A stretch of DNA of 46,907 bases from Mariniphaga sp964559175 (GTDB taxonomy: Bacteria > Bacteroidota > Bacteroidia > Bacteroidales > Prolixibacteraceae), in assembly GCA_964559175.1 (NCBI GenBank), contig CAZLGT010000045.1, forward strand, positions 1 to 46,907, in the 5' to 3' direction. The position numbers and the translations under genes are program-made. The stretch's first letter is position 1; every line of letters starts with the position of its first letter. Shown one piece after another: positions 17,487-26,467 of the stretch. The notes under the pieces were generated by a model. The model made no database searches and was not told the origin of the DNA. It worked only from the letters and a program-made list of their open reading frames with translations.

Positions 17487-20471
17487 ATGAAAAAATGGCT
17501 TAAAAAGATTTCAGTATTCCAGCTACTGGTTTTTCTTTCATGCTGGACGGTTTTAGCCCAGGAAATTACCGTTAGCGGTACAATTACTTTGCAAAACGGG
17601 GAACCGTTACCGGGCGCCTCGGTAGTTGTAAAAGGTACCTCAACGGGAACGATTGCCGATGCTGACGGGAATTTTTCCCTGAACATTCCGGAAGGAACAG
17701 AAACCCTTGTGTTTAGTTTCATCGGAATGAAAACAAAGGAGGTCCCAATTACGTCTTCATCAACTTATAATGTTGTTCTTGAGGAAGACGTTTATGCCCT
17801 TGAGGAGGTAGTAGCAGTTGGTTACGGAACAATGAAAAAGAGTGATTTAACTGGTTCTGTTTCATCCGTTGAAGGTGATAACTTAACAGAAGTTCCAGCT
17901 ACTACTCTTGCTCAATCACTACAAGGTCGAACTGCAGGGGTGCATATACTTCAAAATACAGGAGCTCCGGGGGCAACAATTCAAGTAAGAATACGTGGTA
18001 CTAATTCAATTCAGGGAAGTAATGACCCCTTATGGGTCGTAGATGGTTTCCCAGGTGATCCCAACATGCTCAATCCAAGCGATATCGAAAGCATTGAAGT
18101 CCTTAAAGATGCTTCAGCTACCGCTATATATGGTTCACGTGGAGCAAACGGAGTTGTTATTGTAACAACTAAAAGAGGCCAAGCGGGGAAAACTAAAGTT
18201 GATTATGAAGCCAGTTATAGCATTCAGTCATTAAGAGAAAAATTGGATTTGATGAATGCTAAAGAATATGCTACTTTTTATAACATACAACAAAAGAATG
18301 ACACTGGAGAAGAATATTTTTCCGAAAATGAAATAAATAACTTTGGAGAAGGGACAGATTGGCAAGATTTAATTTTTAGGCCGGCTCCCATAAGTAGTCA
18401 TTCATTGAATGTGAGTGGTGGAAGTAAAAAAACGCAATTTTCAATCGGTGGAAGTTATTTTGATCAAGATGGAATAATCATTGGGAGCAACTATAATCGT
18501 GCCGCCTTAAGAGCAAATGTTAATCACGACATAAGTAATAAATTCAATATAACATATAATGCAATATTAAGTAAAGCGCTTAATAGCTCAAAACCAAGTT
18601 CAGGGAGTAATCGTGGGGGGTCATTACTTGGCGCAACGGTCGCAGCTCCGCCCACTACTACACCATATGATGATGAAGGGACATACCGTTTGCTTACAAC
18701 AGTTTATCCTTTTAGTAGTAATGCAATAATAAATCCAGTTGCGTATGTCAATGAAACATCAAATAATTGGTCTTCAAACAGAGTAAATGCAAATCTTGCA
18801 TTTACTTACAAACCAATTGATGATTTATCTATCAAAATCTCAGGAAATGTAAGAAACTCTGATGTTCGTACTGATAATTATACTACTAGGCTATATCCAG
18901 GGTCGTCTGGTAGTGCAAGTGTGGGAACTAATAATAGTTTGACTCTAAATAATGATAATATCATTAACTATATAAAAAATATTAATGATAAACATGAATT
19001 TAATTTTACTGCTGGATTTACATATGAACAAAGTGTCTATAAATCCTTAAATGGATCTGGTTCGGGCTTTTTGAGTGATGTTTTTGAAACTTATAACTTG
19101 GGATCCGCTGAAAATAATAATCCACCAAGTACTTCCTTTTCAAAGTGGGTTTTAATGTCTTACCTTGGGCGAATAAATTATTCCTATCTAGGCAAATATC
19201 TGGCTACTGTAACATTCAGATCTGATGGTTCTTCTAGATATAGTGCAGGTAATAAATGGGGCTACTTCCCTTCAGGAGCAATCGCATACAGGGTTTCAGA
19301 AGAAGATTTTATGTCTGACTTAGAATTTCTTTCAGATTTAAAGGTCAGAGTAAGTTATGGAGAATCAGGAAGTACTGCTATAGGACCTTATTCAACATTA
19401 AGTATGCTTTCAACAGGGAACCGAGTTTTTGGGAATGAGCTGTATACCTATTTTGCCCCTTCCACTAGATATCCCGGAGATTTAAAATGGGAAACAACTG
19501 CACAATCTGACTTCGGCGTTGATGCATCTTTCTTAGATTACCGAATAAGGTTTTCTTTAGATTACTATATCAAAAACACACGCGATCTTTTGAACAGCGT
19601 ACAAATGCCACGTTCATCAGGTTATACAAATACAATTATGAATGTAGGGGAGATTCAAAATAAGGGCTTAGAACTTCAGCTAGATACAAGAGCAATTGAT
19701 AAAAGTGTAGTTTGGGATATTGGAGCAAATGTTTCATTTAATAAGAATCGTATAGTTAATCTTTATGGAGGACAGGATATCCCAGGGTATTCCTATTATT
19801 TAGGTGTAGTAGGAGACTATGTTAATTTATTGAGAGAAGGACATCCAATGTCAGCTTTTTATGGGTATGAAACTGATGGGTTTGATGAAAATGGAAATTA
19901 TAAATATAAAGACAATGATTTGAGTGGGGATATTTCAATAGATGACAAGACTTTTATTGGCGATCCTAATCCTGATTTTATTTATGGAATAAATTCATCT
20001 ATTAAATATAAAAATTTTCAATTCAAATTATTTATCCAAGGTACATATGGGAATGATATTTATAGTTTTAGTCTCTTAAATCAAACAATGGATTATGGAT
20101 TTGGCCTTAATACACTAAGAGAGGTACTATATGACCATTGGACGCCTGATAATACCAATGCAAAATACCCGCGAATTAGCAGGACGACAGCACCTTTGAT
20201 GAGTGATAGATTCGTATATGATGGTTCTTACCTAAGATTGAAAAATGTTGAGCTAGCATACAATATTCCTGTTAAAAGGGCCGGGTTGTCATTTTTTAAT
20301 AATGCGCAAATATATATAAGTGGTCAAAATTTGTTGACCTTAACAAGTTATCCATGGTTTGATCCAGATGTAAATTCAAGTGGTGGATCTAGTTCAATTA
20401 ATCAAGGTATTGATTATTATACATACCCAACTGCAAAAAGTATAACATTTGGTGTTAAACTAGGTTTTTAA
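17487..20471 (+). CDS. susC: SusC/RagA-family TonB-dependent outer-membrane transporter (PUL 1)
   Basis: This 994-residue outer-membrane channel imports oligosaccharides using TonB energy. A signal peptide (about 1-25, ending VLAQ) is followed by a carboxypeptidase-regulatory-like beta-sandwich (about 28-105, GEPLPGASVVVKGTSTGT). The plug domain (about 115-230) has the RIRGTNSIQGSNDPLWVVDG phrase and SIEVLKDASATAIYGSRGAN. A beta-barrel runs to the C-terminal aromatic residue (VKLGF). susD follows after 17 bases. The coding sequence is visibly more AT-rich than the genes to its left, which suggests a different evolutionary history or transfer. Confidence 0.95.
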   Translation: MKKWLKKISVFQLLVFLSCWTVLAQEITVSGTITLQNGEPLPGASVVVKGTSTGTIADADGNFSLNIPEGTETLVFSFIGMKTKEVPITSSSTYNVVLEEDVYALEEVVAVGYGTMKKSDLTGSVSSVEGDNLTEVPATTLAQSLQGRTAGVHILQNTGAPGATIQVRIRGTNSIQGSNDPLWVVDGFPGDPNMLNPSDIESIEVLKDASATAIYGSRGANGVVIVTTKRGQAGKTKVDYEASYSIQSLREKLDLMNAKEYATFYNIQQKNDTGEEYFSENEINNFGEGTDWQDLIFRPAPISSHSLNVSGGSKKTQFSIGGSYFDQDGIIIGSNYNRAALRANVNHDISNKFNITYNAILSKALNSSKPSSGSNRGGSLLGATVAAPPTTTPYDDEGTYRLLTTVYPFSSNAIINPVAYVNETSNNWSSNRVNANLAFTYKPIDDLSIKISGNVRNSDVRTDNYTTRLYPGSSGSASVGTNNSLTLNNDNIINYIKNINDKHEFNFTAGFTYEQSVYKSLNGSGSGFLSDVFETYNLGSAENNNPPSTSFSKWVLMSYLGRINYSYLGKYLATVTFRSDGSSRYSAGNKWGYFPSGAIAYRVSEEDFMSDLEFLSDLKVRVSYGESGSTAIGPYSTLSMLSTGNRVFGNELYTYFAPSTRYPGDLKWETTAQSDFGVDASFLDYRIRFSLDYYIKNTRDLLNSVQMPRSSGYTNTIMNVGEIQNKGLELQLDTRAIDKSVVWDIGANVSFNKNRIVNLYGGQDIPGYSYYLGVVGDYVNLLREGHPMSAFYGYETDGFDENGNYKYKDNDLSGDISIDDKTFIGDPNPDFIYGINSSIKYKNFQFKLFIQGTYGNDIYSFSLLNQTMDYGFGLNTLREVLYDHWTPDNTNAKYPRISRTTAPLMSDRFVYDGSYLRLKNVELAYNIPVKRAGLSFFNNAQIYISGQNLLTLTSYPWFDPDVNSSGGSSSINQGIDYYTYPTAKSITFGVKLGF

Positions 20472-20488
20472 ATAAAAATATTAATGTT

Positions 20489-21922
20489 ATGAAAAAATTA
20501 TTAATCTTATTATCTATACTAATTGGTATAACTGCTTGCAGCGATATTCTGGAAGAGGAACCCAAAGCAGTTGCAATAGAAAATTTTTATAATTCTGCAA
20601 GTGAGATTGAATCTGCTGTTCTTTCAATTTATTCTCCAATAAGTAACAATAACACTTTTGGTGCAATGTATATTGCACAAATGGAAGCCCAAAGTGATTA
20701 TGGCTATGGAAGAGGTTCATATGCACCGGTTTCAGAATTTCAGGGACTTGATGCAACAAATATTGGCCGTGTTGCTGATTTTTGGTCTTCTTTTTACAGG
20801 TCAATTAGAAATGCGAATTTAGTGATTAAAAATGCTCCAGATGCAATTGACGTAAATGAATCAACATTAAATGAATTAATTGGTGAGGCTAAATTTTTGA
20901 GAGCTTTATGTTACTTTCACCTAGTCAGAAACTGGGGTGATATCCCTCTTCGAAATGAATCTAACATGCTCGAATTAGAGCTTGCAAGAACTCCAGCATC
21001 TGAAATTTATTCATTTATTATTCAAGATTTAGAATTTGCCGAAAATCACATGGTTGAAAGTGAATCTGTTCCGGGAAGAGCTACAAAATGGGCAGCAAAA
21101 ACTTTATTAACTGAGGTATACCTTCAGCTCGAAAGATGGCAGGATGCAAGAAATAAAGCATTAGAAGTAATTAATTCAAACAAATATGAATTAATTAGTG
21201 TTGATAATTCTGATGATTTTTATAAAATCTTTGGTCCTGACATCATAACTTCCAAAGAGGAAATTTTCTATATAAAATATAATTCCACTCAGAGCTCAAA
21301 CCTTGCATATTTTATTCATCATCCTGGTTCACCTTATTTCAATGGAGCAGGTTGGTATGCACATTATACTGATTCTGTCAACAACAAACAAATTAAGGAT
21401 TGGGACTATAACGATTTAAGAAAATCATTTAATCTTTATTATTATGATATCAGTATATCTCCTACAACTGTGTTATTTAAAAAATACATTGATCCAGAAA
21501 GAGTCAATGCAGGAAGAAATGATTATCCAATTTATCGATATCCTGAGTTACTGCTTTTTTATGCAGAAGCCGAATGTAGAATGAATAATGGGCCTACAGC
21601 TGAAGCAATGGAAAAATTGAATATGGTTCATCGCAGGGGATATGGAAAAAATCCATATGCCAATTCAAATGTGGATTATGATATTAATAATTACAACATG
21701 GAATCCTTTATTGACCTAATATTCCAGGAAAAAATGTATGAAACTATCTGGGAAGGTAAAAGATGGCTAGATTTGAAAAGAATAGGTAAAGTAAAAGAAA
21801 CAATAATGGAGGCATATGGAATAAATGTCGCAGATAAACATTTGTGGTGGCCAATACCTGAGAATGAATTTGAATATAATGATGCAATAGATCCTGAGAA
21901 AGATCAAAATTTTGGGTATTAA
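20489..21922 (+). CDS. susD: SusD/RagB-family glycan-binding lipoprotein (PUL 1)
   Basis: This 477-residue surface lipoprotein forms the lid of the SusC channel and binds the incoming glycan. The lipobox is at GITACS, with Cys17 as the lipidated residue, followed by an acidic run (SDILEEEP). The N-terminal TPR-like part includes NANLVIKNAPD and GEAKFLRALCYFHLVRNWGD. The C-terminal SusD domain includes YPIYRYPELLLFYAEAECRM and the closing WEGKRWLDLKR, LWWPIPENE and QNFGY phrases. Length and order match the family. Its partner susC lies 17 bases upstream. A strong hairpin follows 28 bases downstream. Confidence 0.95.
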   Translation: MKKLLILLSILIGITACSDILEEEPKAVAIENFYNSASEIESAVLSIYSPISNNNTFGAMYIAQMEAQSDYGYGRGSYAPVSEFQGLDATNIGRVADFWSSFYRSIRNANLVIKNAPDAIDVNESTLNELIGEAKFLRALCYFHLVRNWGDIPLRNESNMLELELARTPASEIYSFIIQDLEFAENHMVESESVPGRATKWAAKTLLTEVYLQLERWQDARNKALEVINSNKYELISVDNSDDFYKIFGPDIITSKEEIFYIKYNSTQSSNLAYFIHHPGSPYFNGAGWYAHYTDSVNNKQIKDWDYNDLRKSFNLYYYDISISPTTVLFKKYIDPERVNAGRNDYPIYRYPELLLFYAEAECRMNNGPTAEAMEKLNMVHRRGYGKNPYANSNVDYDINNYNMESFIDLIFQEKMYETIWEGKRWLDLKRIGKVKETIMEAYGINVADKHLWWPIPENEFEYNDAIDPEKDQNFGY

Positions 21923-21950
21923 AATAGGATTTTGTATTAAATATAATATA

Positions 21951-21977
21951 ACACCAGACTTATTTCAAGTCTGGTGT
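21951..21977 (+). terminator. Hairpin after susC-susD (likely terminator or processing site)
   Basis: ACACCAGACT (21951-21960) pairs perfectly with AGTCTGGTGT (21968-21977) around the loop TATTTCA. The 10-pair stem stands out in an AT-rich spacer. Only a short T run follows (ATATTTCC), so termination could be partial. A new promoter lies just downstream. Confidence 0.6.
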
Positions 21978-21987
21978 CATATTTCCA

Positions 21988-22018
21988 CTTGACTAACCAC
22001 TTTCTAAACATATTTTTG
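21988..22018 (+). promoter_or_regulatory. Probable promoter of the GH2-GH10 enzyme operon
   Basis: CTTG (21988-21991), 19 bases, then TATTTTTG (22011-22018). Spacing and -7 box fit the phylum consensus, with one mismatch in the -33 element. Transcription would start near 22025, so enzyme genes could be expressed separately from susC-susD. Confidence 0.5.
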
Positions 22019-22024
22019 CGTTTA

Positions 22025-22206
22025 AAATCTACCTAAATCAGGCAGAGTAAGTTTTTTCAAGGTATTTTATTTCTTAACAGGCAGCTCAATATAAAATTGG
22101 AATAGAAATTTTAAATAACACAGAAAAGGTGTTTAAATTGAAAGAATTAATAATGCAAGATAGATCATATTAAGTTTTATTATGATTTCTAATCTTTATT
22201 TTTATA
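22025..22206 (+). other. Long 5' leader before the GH2 gene, no gene seen
   Basis: If the promoter at 21988-22018 is used, the GH2 mRNA has a leader of about 180 bases. It is AT-rich and has two CAGGCAG copies (22038-22044 and 22079-22085), 41 bases apart. No convincing open frame, known riboswitch fold or terminator was recognised in it. Confidence 0.3.
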
Positions 22207-25011
22207 ATGAAAAATCATATCGTTTATAGGAGATTAATAATCTCACTTTTTTCAATTTTAGTTTTTATAGAAGGTGCAAATTGCACCCCTAAACTATGGC
22301 AACCATATTATATTTTCCCACGTGAAGCGAAAATTAATGAGCAAATCAGTCTTAACGGCAGCTGGGAAATATCACATATGGAGGAACCAATTGTTTCGGT
22401 GGAGGAACTAAAAATAAACAAAAGGGATTCGTTTACAACACAGATTCCCAATTCTGTACATTGGTCATATTACAAAGCAGGGAAATTACCTCATCCTTAT
22501 GCAGCACTTAATTATTTGCAATATAAATGGATAACAAATAAGGTGTGGTATTATCAAAAGGAAATATTAATTCCTGAGTCTGCAAGAGGTAATAAAATAA
22601 TGTTGTGTTTTGATGGTATTGACTATTTTTCAAAAGTCTGGATAAATGATAGTTTAGTAGGAATGCATGAAGGAATGTTTGGTGGACCAATAATTGACAT
22701 CAGTAGTTTTATAGAGATTGGCAAAAAAAATCAAATTACTGTTGAAGTTAAAGCTGGCAACTGGGGAGACCCAAATTATGATTCCAGATCTACTGGTAAA
22801 ATAATAAAACCCTGGATTACGGGTGGTGGTGGAGCTGGAAGAGGTATTTTTTTTAGTGTAGGTATGTGGAATGGAGCACGTATTGAAATATTGCCTAAAT
22901 ATCATATGGAGCGACCATTTTTAACTACAAAAAAAGTTACAAAGGATAAAGCAAAATTACATTTATCCTTGGAAATACTTTGTGAAATTACATCTTTTGA
23001 CAAACAACTCCACCCTTGGCAAAACACACAAATGCATCATCCAGGTGCCTCAGGTAAAACTTTTATTGAGGTAAATGAAAATTTGAGTATTCAAGTCGAC
23101 TTAATTACTAAAGATAAAACCGTTTTTTCTAATGAATATTTACCGAAAATTTTTCAGGGAAACAATTGGGTGGAAGAGGAGATAGATATACCTAATCCTT
23201 TGTTGTGGTATCCTAATGGTTTAGGTGAACCGAATCTCTATAACGTAATTATCACATTGAAGAAAGACGACATTCCCATTGACCAAATAAAATTTAATTA
23301 TGGTATAAGAACTATCGAAAGAAAAAGATCTGCCGGACCAAGGACCGCAGATCGTTGGGAAGATTGGCACTTTATTATCAATGGTGAAGAGATTTTCATT
23401 AAAGGAATGAACTGGACACCTATAGACGTTCTTTTAGATGTGCCAAAGGAAAGATACAGATGGGTATTGGAAGCTGCTAAGAATATGGGAATTCAGTTAA
23501 TTAGGGTTTGGGGTGGCGGATTAATCGAAACTGACCATTTTTACAATATTTGTGATGAACTGGGTATAATGGTTTGGCAAGATTTTCCAATCGGGAATCA
23601 GGATACACCTGATTATCCTCAAGATGTTTGGGAGGCTCAGGTTGTTCAAAATATTTTTAGATTACGCAATCATCCATCTTTGGCGGTATGGTGTGGGGGA
23701 AATGAGTTTAACCCTTATTCATACGGGAATACTGCAAGTATAGGAATTATTGAAAGAAATTTGTCTATTTTTGATAATACGAGACTTTTTGTACGAACAA
23801 GTCCTGATGCTGGTAGTATGCATGCATATCCCGATATGGATCCATGCTGGTATAATAAAAGTTACAAATTCGAACCATTCATTGCTGAAACTGGAATGCA
23901 CAGCATGCCTGAGGCTAATTTATTTTATGAGTTAGTAGATGAACAGGAATTTTTTGACCTTGGTAAAATGTGGGATGAGGATTTTTCTAAAAATCATCCT
24001 GAATTTGTTCATCATTTTGATGAATATAGTCCTGGCCGGGTACCTCGTATGTTAAGCAGGGCCTCTCATATCATTGATTTGTCCGATCCTTCGATTGAAT
24101 CTATAACTGAAGCATCACAAATTGGAACTGCTGAGTGGTATCAAATTGTATCTGAAAAAATGCAGGGAAACTATCCGGTAACTACAGGATTAATGCCCTG
24201 GGTATTTAAACGTCATTGGCCAGCAATAGCTATTCAAATGATGGATTGGTTTGGACAAGCTTCAGCTCCATATTATTTTATGAAAAGAACTTATGAACCA
24301 ACACATATTGCCCTTGATTTAGAACGACTTCTTTGGAGAGCGGGTGAAACTATTGATTTAAATGCAAAAATTATCAATGCTTCTACTGCGTATCCAGACG
24401 TAAAAGTTTCAATATCTGTATTAGATGACCAGTTTAAACAGCTCTTCAATAATGACCAGTTTTCCGATATCAAAAAAGGAACATCCGTGGCTCATGAAAA
24501 ATTAGGAAGTTACTCAATTCCAGATAATTATAGGGACCGTTTCTTATTCATTATAGTAGAGTTGAAAGATAACAACAATAATCTTTTATCACGATCGGTT
24601 TATTATCCACGAGTCCTTTCAATGTTAGACAATCCTGTTTTCTATAAAAAATACATAGGGGAGCCAATTCCTTGGATTACACTAGAAAATGGTCCTTGGT
24701 TAAAATCAACTGTTTCACTTACAACTACCTCACTTGATATTAGGGTTGTTAGTCATATTAAAGATAAAAATGGAAATAATAAGGTGAAACTTAAAATTAA
24801 AAACACTGGAGACACCCCGGCTTTTATGACCAAAATTGATGTTGTTGGAGCAAAACGAACATTTTTTGCTACTGATAACTATTTTTGGATGAATCCTGGT
24901 GAGGAAAGAACAATTGCCCTTACCCTAAGATTTAGAGAAGATATAATTAACAAGAATATTGCATTGAAGATAAGTGCATTGAATGCAAAATCTATTTCAA
25001 TATTTATTTAG
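22207..25011 (+). CDS. Glycoside hydrolase family 2, beta-mannosidase/exo-glucosaminidase-like
   Basis: This 934-residue exported exo-glycosidase has an N-terminal signal segment (about 5-25). The GH2 jelly-roll sugar-binding domain spans about 45-230 (ISLNGSWEI, WYYQKEILIP, FDGIDYFSKVWIND). An immunoglobulin-like domain follows (about 245-400, ending NPLLWYPNGLGEPNLY). The TIM barrel contains MNWTPIDVLL, RVWGGGLIETD and WQDFPI. The acid/base is Glu500 in WCGGNE, and the nucleophile is probably Glu561 in IAETG. C-terminal beta domains run from about 720. The layout is closest to beta-mannosidases and exo-beta-glucosaminidases, so true specificity is open. Base composition is low in G+C, like the susC-susD pair. 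It likely removes terminal sugars from chains cut by the GH10-like enzymes. Confidence 0.88.
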   Translation: MKNHIVYRRLIISLFSILVFIEGANCTPKLWQPYYIFPREAKINEQISLNGSWEISHMEEPIVSVEELKINKRDSFTTQIPNSVHWSYYKAGKLPHPYAALNYLQYKWITNKVWYYQKEILIPESARGNKIMLCFDGIDYFSKVWINDSLVGMHEGMFGGPIIDISSFIEIGKKNQITVEVKAGNWGDPNYDSRSTGKIIKPWITGGGGAGRGIFFSVGMWNGARIEILPKYHMERPFLTTKKVTKDKAKLHLSLEILCEITSFDKQLHPWQNTQMHHPGASGKTFIEVNENLSIQVDLITKDKTVFSNEYLPKIFQGNNWVEEEIDIPNPLLWYPNGLGEPNLYNVIITLKKDDIPIDQIKFNYGIRTIERKRSAGPRTADRWEDWHFIINGEEIFIKGMNWTPIDVLLDVPKERYRWVLEAAKNMGIQLIRVWGGGLIETDHFYNICDELGIMVWQDFPIGNQDTPDYPQDVWEAQVVQNIFRLRNHPSLAVWCGGNEFNPYSYGNTASIGIIERNLSIFDNTRLFVRTSPDAGSMHAYPDMDPCWYNKSYKFEPFIAETGMHSMPEANLFYELVDEQEFFDLGKMWDEDFSKNHPEFVHHFDEYSPGRVPRMLSRASHIIDLSDPSIESITEASQIGTAEWYQIVSEKMQGNYPVTTGLMPWVFKRHWPAIAIQMMDWFGQASAPYYFMKRTYEPTHIALDLERLLWRAGETIDLNAKIINASTAYPDVKVSISVLDDQFKQLFNNDQFSDIKKGTSVAHEKLGSYSIPDNYRDRFLFIIVELKDNNNNLLSRSVYYPRVLSMLDNPVFYKKYIGEPIPWITLENGPWLKSTVSLTTTSLDIRVVSHIKDKNGNNKVKLKIKNTGDTPAFMTKIDVVGAKRTFFATDNYFWMNPGEERTIALTLRFREDIINKNIALKISALNAKSISIFI

Positions 25012-25078
25012 CTTTAAAAAAGCTAATAAGATACACTTTAGCCTATTTGAAAAATTGAGAATTTATAAAAAATAGAAT

Positions 25079-26413
25079 ATGAAACTAAAGTTACCATTTA
25101 TATTAATAATTCTTCTGATGGCTTTTAACATTGGATATAGTCAGAATTCAGAGATGATTATGAGCGAGGCTTATTATAGTTTCTGGAATTCTCAGTTACA
25201 AGAAAGGATCAATGAGAATATTGAAAATTACCGTAAAGCAGATGCTATTCTTAAATTCGAAGGCCTACCTGTAGGAACAGAAATAAAAATTGAGCAAATA
25301 AGCCATGATTTTTTGTTTGGCGGTAATATTTTCCTTTATGGGGATTGTGGAAGTCCGGAGAATAATCAAAAATATGAGAATACATTCGGTTCACTTTTTA
25401 ATGCTGCTACTATTCCTTTCTACTGGAAAACACTGGAACCGTTACAAGGTAAACCAAGATATGAAATTGGTAGTTCTTATGAATATCGACGTCCGCCAAT
25501 AGATCCCGTAGTTGAATTTTGTGAATCTAAAGGAATAAACATGAACGGGCATGCAATTATTTACGGAATGCGTCGATGGGGACATCCTGAGTGGATGCCT
25601 GAAGATCGTAAAAAGATGGAGGGATATTTTGAAAATCATATAAAGGAATTGGCAGAACGATACCAGGGACGGATTCAACGGTGGGATGTGGTAAACGAAC
25701 CAACAGATCAGGCTAACAGGGGAATAATGCCGGATGATTACACGTATAAAAGCTTTTTATGGGCAATGAAATATTTTCCAGATTCAGTTAAATTCAATAT
25801 CAACGATTCTGACATGCACTGGGATATGACGCTTTACCGTCGGTATTTGGAAATCGTTCGAAATTTAATTGACAGAGGTATCCGATTGGATTATGTGGGA
25901 ATGCAAATGCACATTTTTAATCCTGAAGAATCGCGCAAAATTGCAAACGGAGCAGATATTCTTACACCTGAAAAAATATACGAGAGACTGGATCTAATGT
26001 CTGATGCAGGTAAGCCATTGCATGTTAGTGAAGTTACCGTTAGCGCTCCGGACGATAGTGAAGCCGGAAAACAAATTCAAGTAGAAATCACTAAAAATTT
26101 ATATAGACTTTGGTTCAGCTACCCCAATGTGATGGGAATAACATGGTGGAACGTGGTGGATGGAGGTGCTGCGCCTGGAGAGCCATCATTTTCCGGAATA
26201 TACGACAAAGAATTAAGCCCAAAACCTGTTTATCATATTCTTGATGAGCTGATTAACAAGGAGTGGAAAACCGAGGCGACTTTAAAAGCTTCCAGTGACG
26301 GAGATATAAAATTTCGTGGATTCAAGGGACGGTATGTGGTCAGATGGAAGGATAAGTCCGGAATAATGAAACAGAGAGAATTCGACCTATTGAAAGATGG
26401 GGATGGTTTTTAA
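25079..26413 (+). CDS. Divergent GH10-like endo-glycanase, paralogue 1
   Basis: This exported protein has 444 residues. A signal peptide (about 1-21, ending GYSQ) is followed by a beta-rich N-terminal segment (about 45-85) with the phrase ISHDFLFGGNIF. The barrel keeps the GH10 acid/base Glu207 (WDVVNEP), QMH near residue 279 and nucleophile Glu318 (HVSEVTV). ITWWNVVDGG closes the barrel. A roughly 50-residue beta tail (KFRGFKGRYVVRWKDKSG) ends the protein. Two xylanase signatures are missing: ENxxK is replaced by IPFYWK, and the WxH-type histidine region reads HAIIYGMRRW. It is the shortest paralogue, lacking the YWDTE insert and the 60-residue insert of paralogues 2 and 4. The substrate is unknown. 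Confidence 0.85.
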   Translation: MKLKLPFILIILLMAFNIGYSQNSEMIMSEAYYSFWNSQLQERINENIENYRKADAILKFEGLPVGTEIKIEQISHDFLFGGNIFLYGDCGSPENNQKYENTFGSLFNAATIPFYWKTLEPLQGKPRYEIGSSYEYRRPPIDPVVEFCESKGINMNGHAIIYGMRRWGHPEWMPEDRKKMEGYFENHIKELAERYQGRIQRWDVVNEPTDQANRGIMPDDYTYKSFLWAMKYFPDSVKFNINDSDMHWDMTLYRRYLEIVRNLIDRGIRLDYVGMQMHIFNPEESRKIANGADILTPEKIYERLDLMSDAGKPLHVSEVTVSAPDDSEAGKQIQVEITKNLYRLWFSYPNVMGITWWNVVDGGAAPGEPSFSGIYDKELSPKPVYHILDELINKEWKTEATLKASSDGDIKFRGFKGRYVVRWKDKSGIMKQREFDLLKDGDGF

Positions 26414-26467
26414 TACAAAACATTTGGTACGAAACAGAAATTTAAATAATAAATTGACAAACAAACA

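Noticed and set aside
25010..25024. AGCTTT/AAAGCT hairpin after the GH2 gene considered as a terminator
   Set aside because: Six pairs with a three-base loop overlapping the stop codon and no T tract; too weak to claim.
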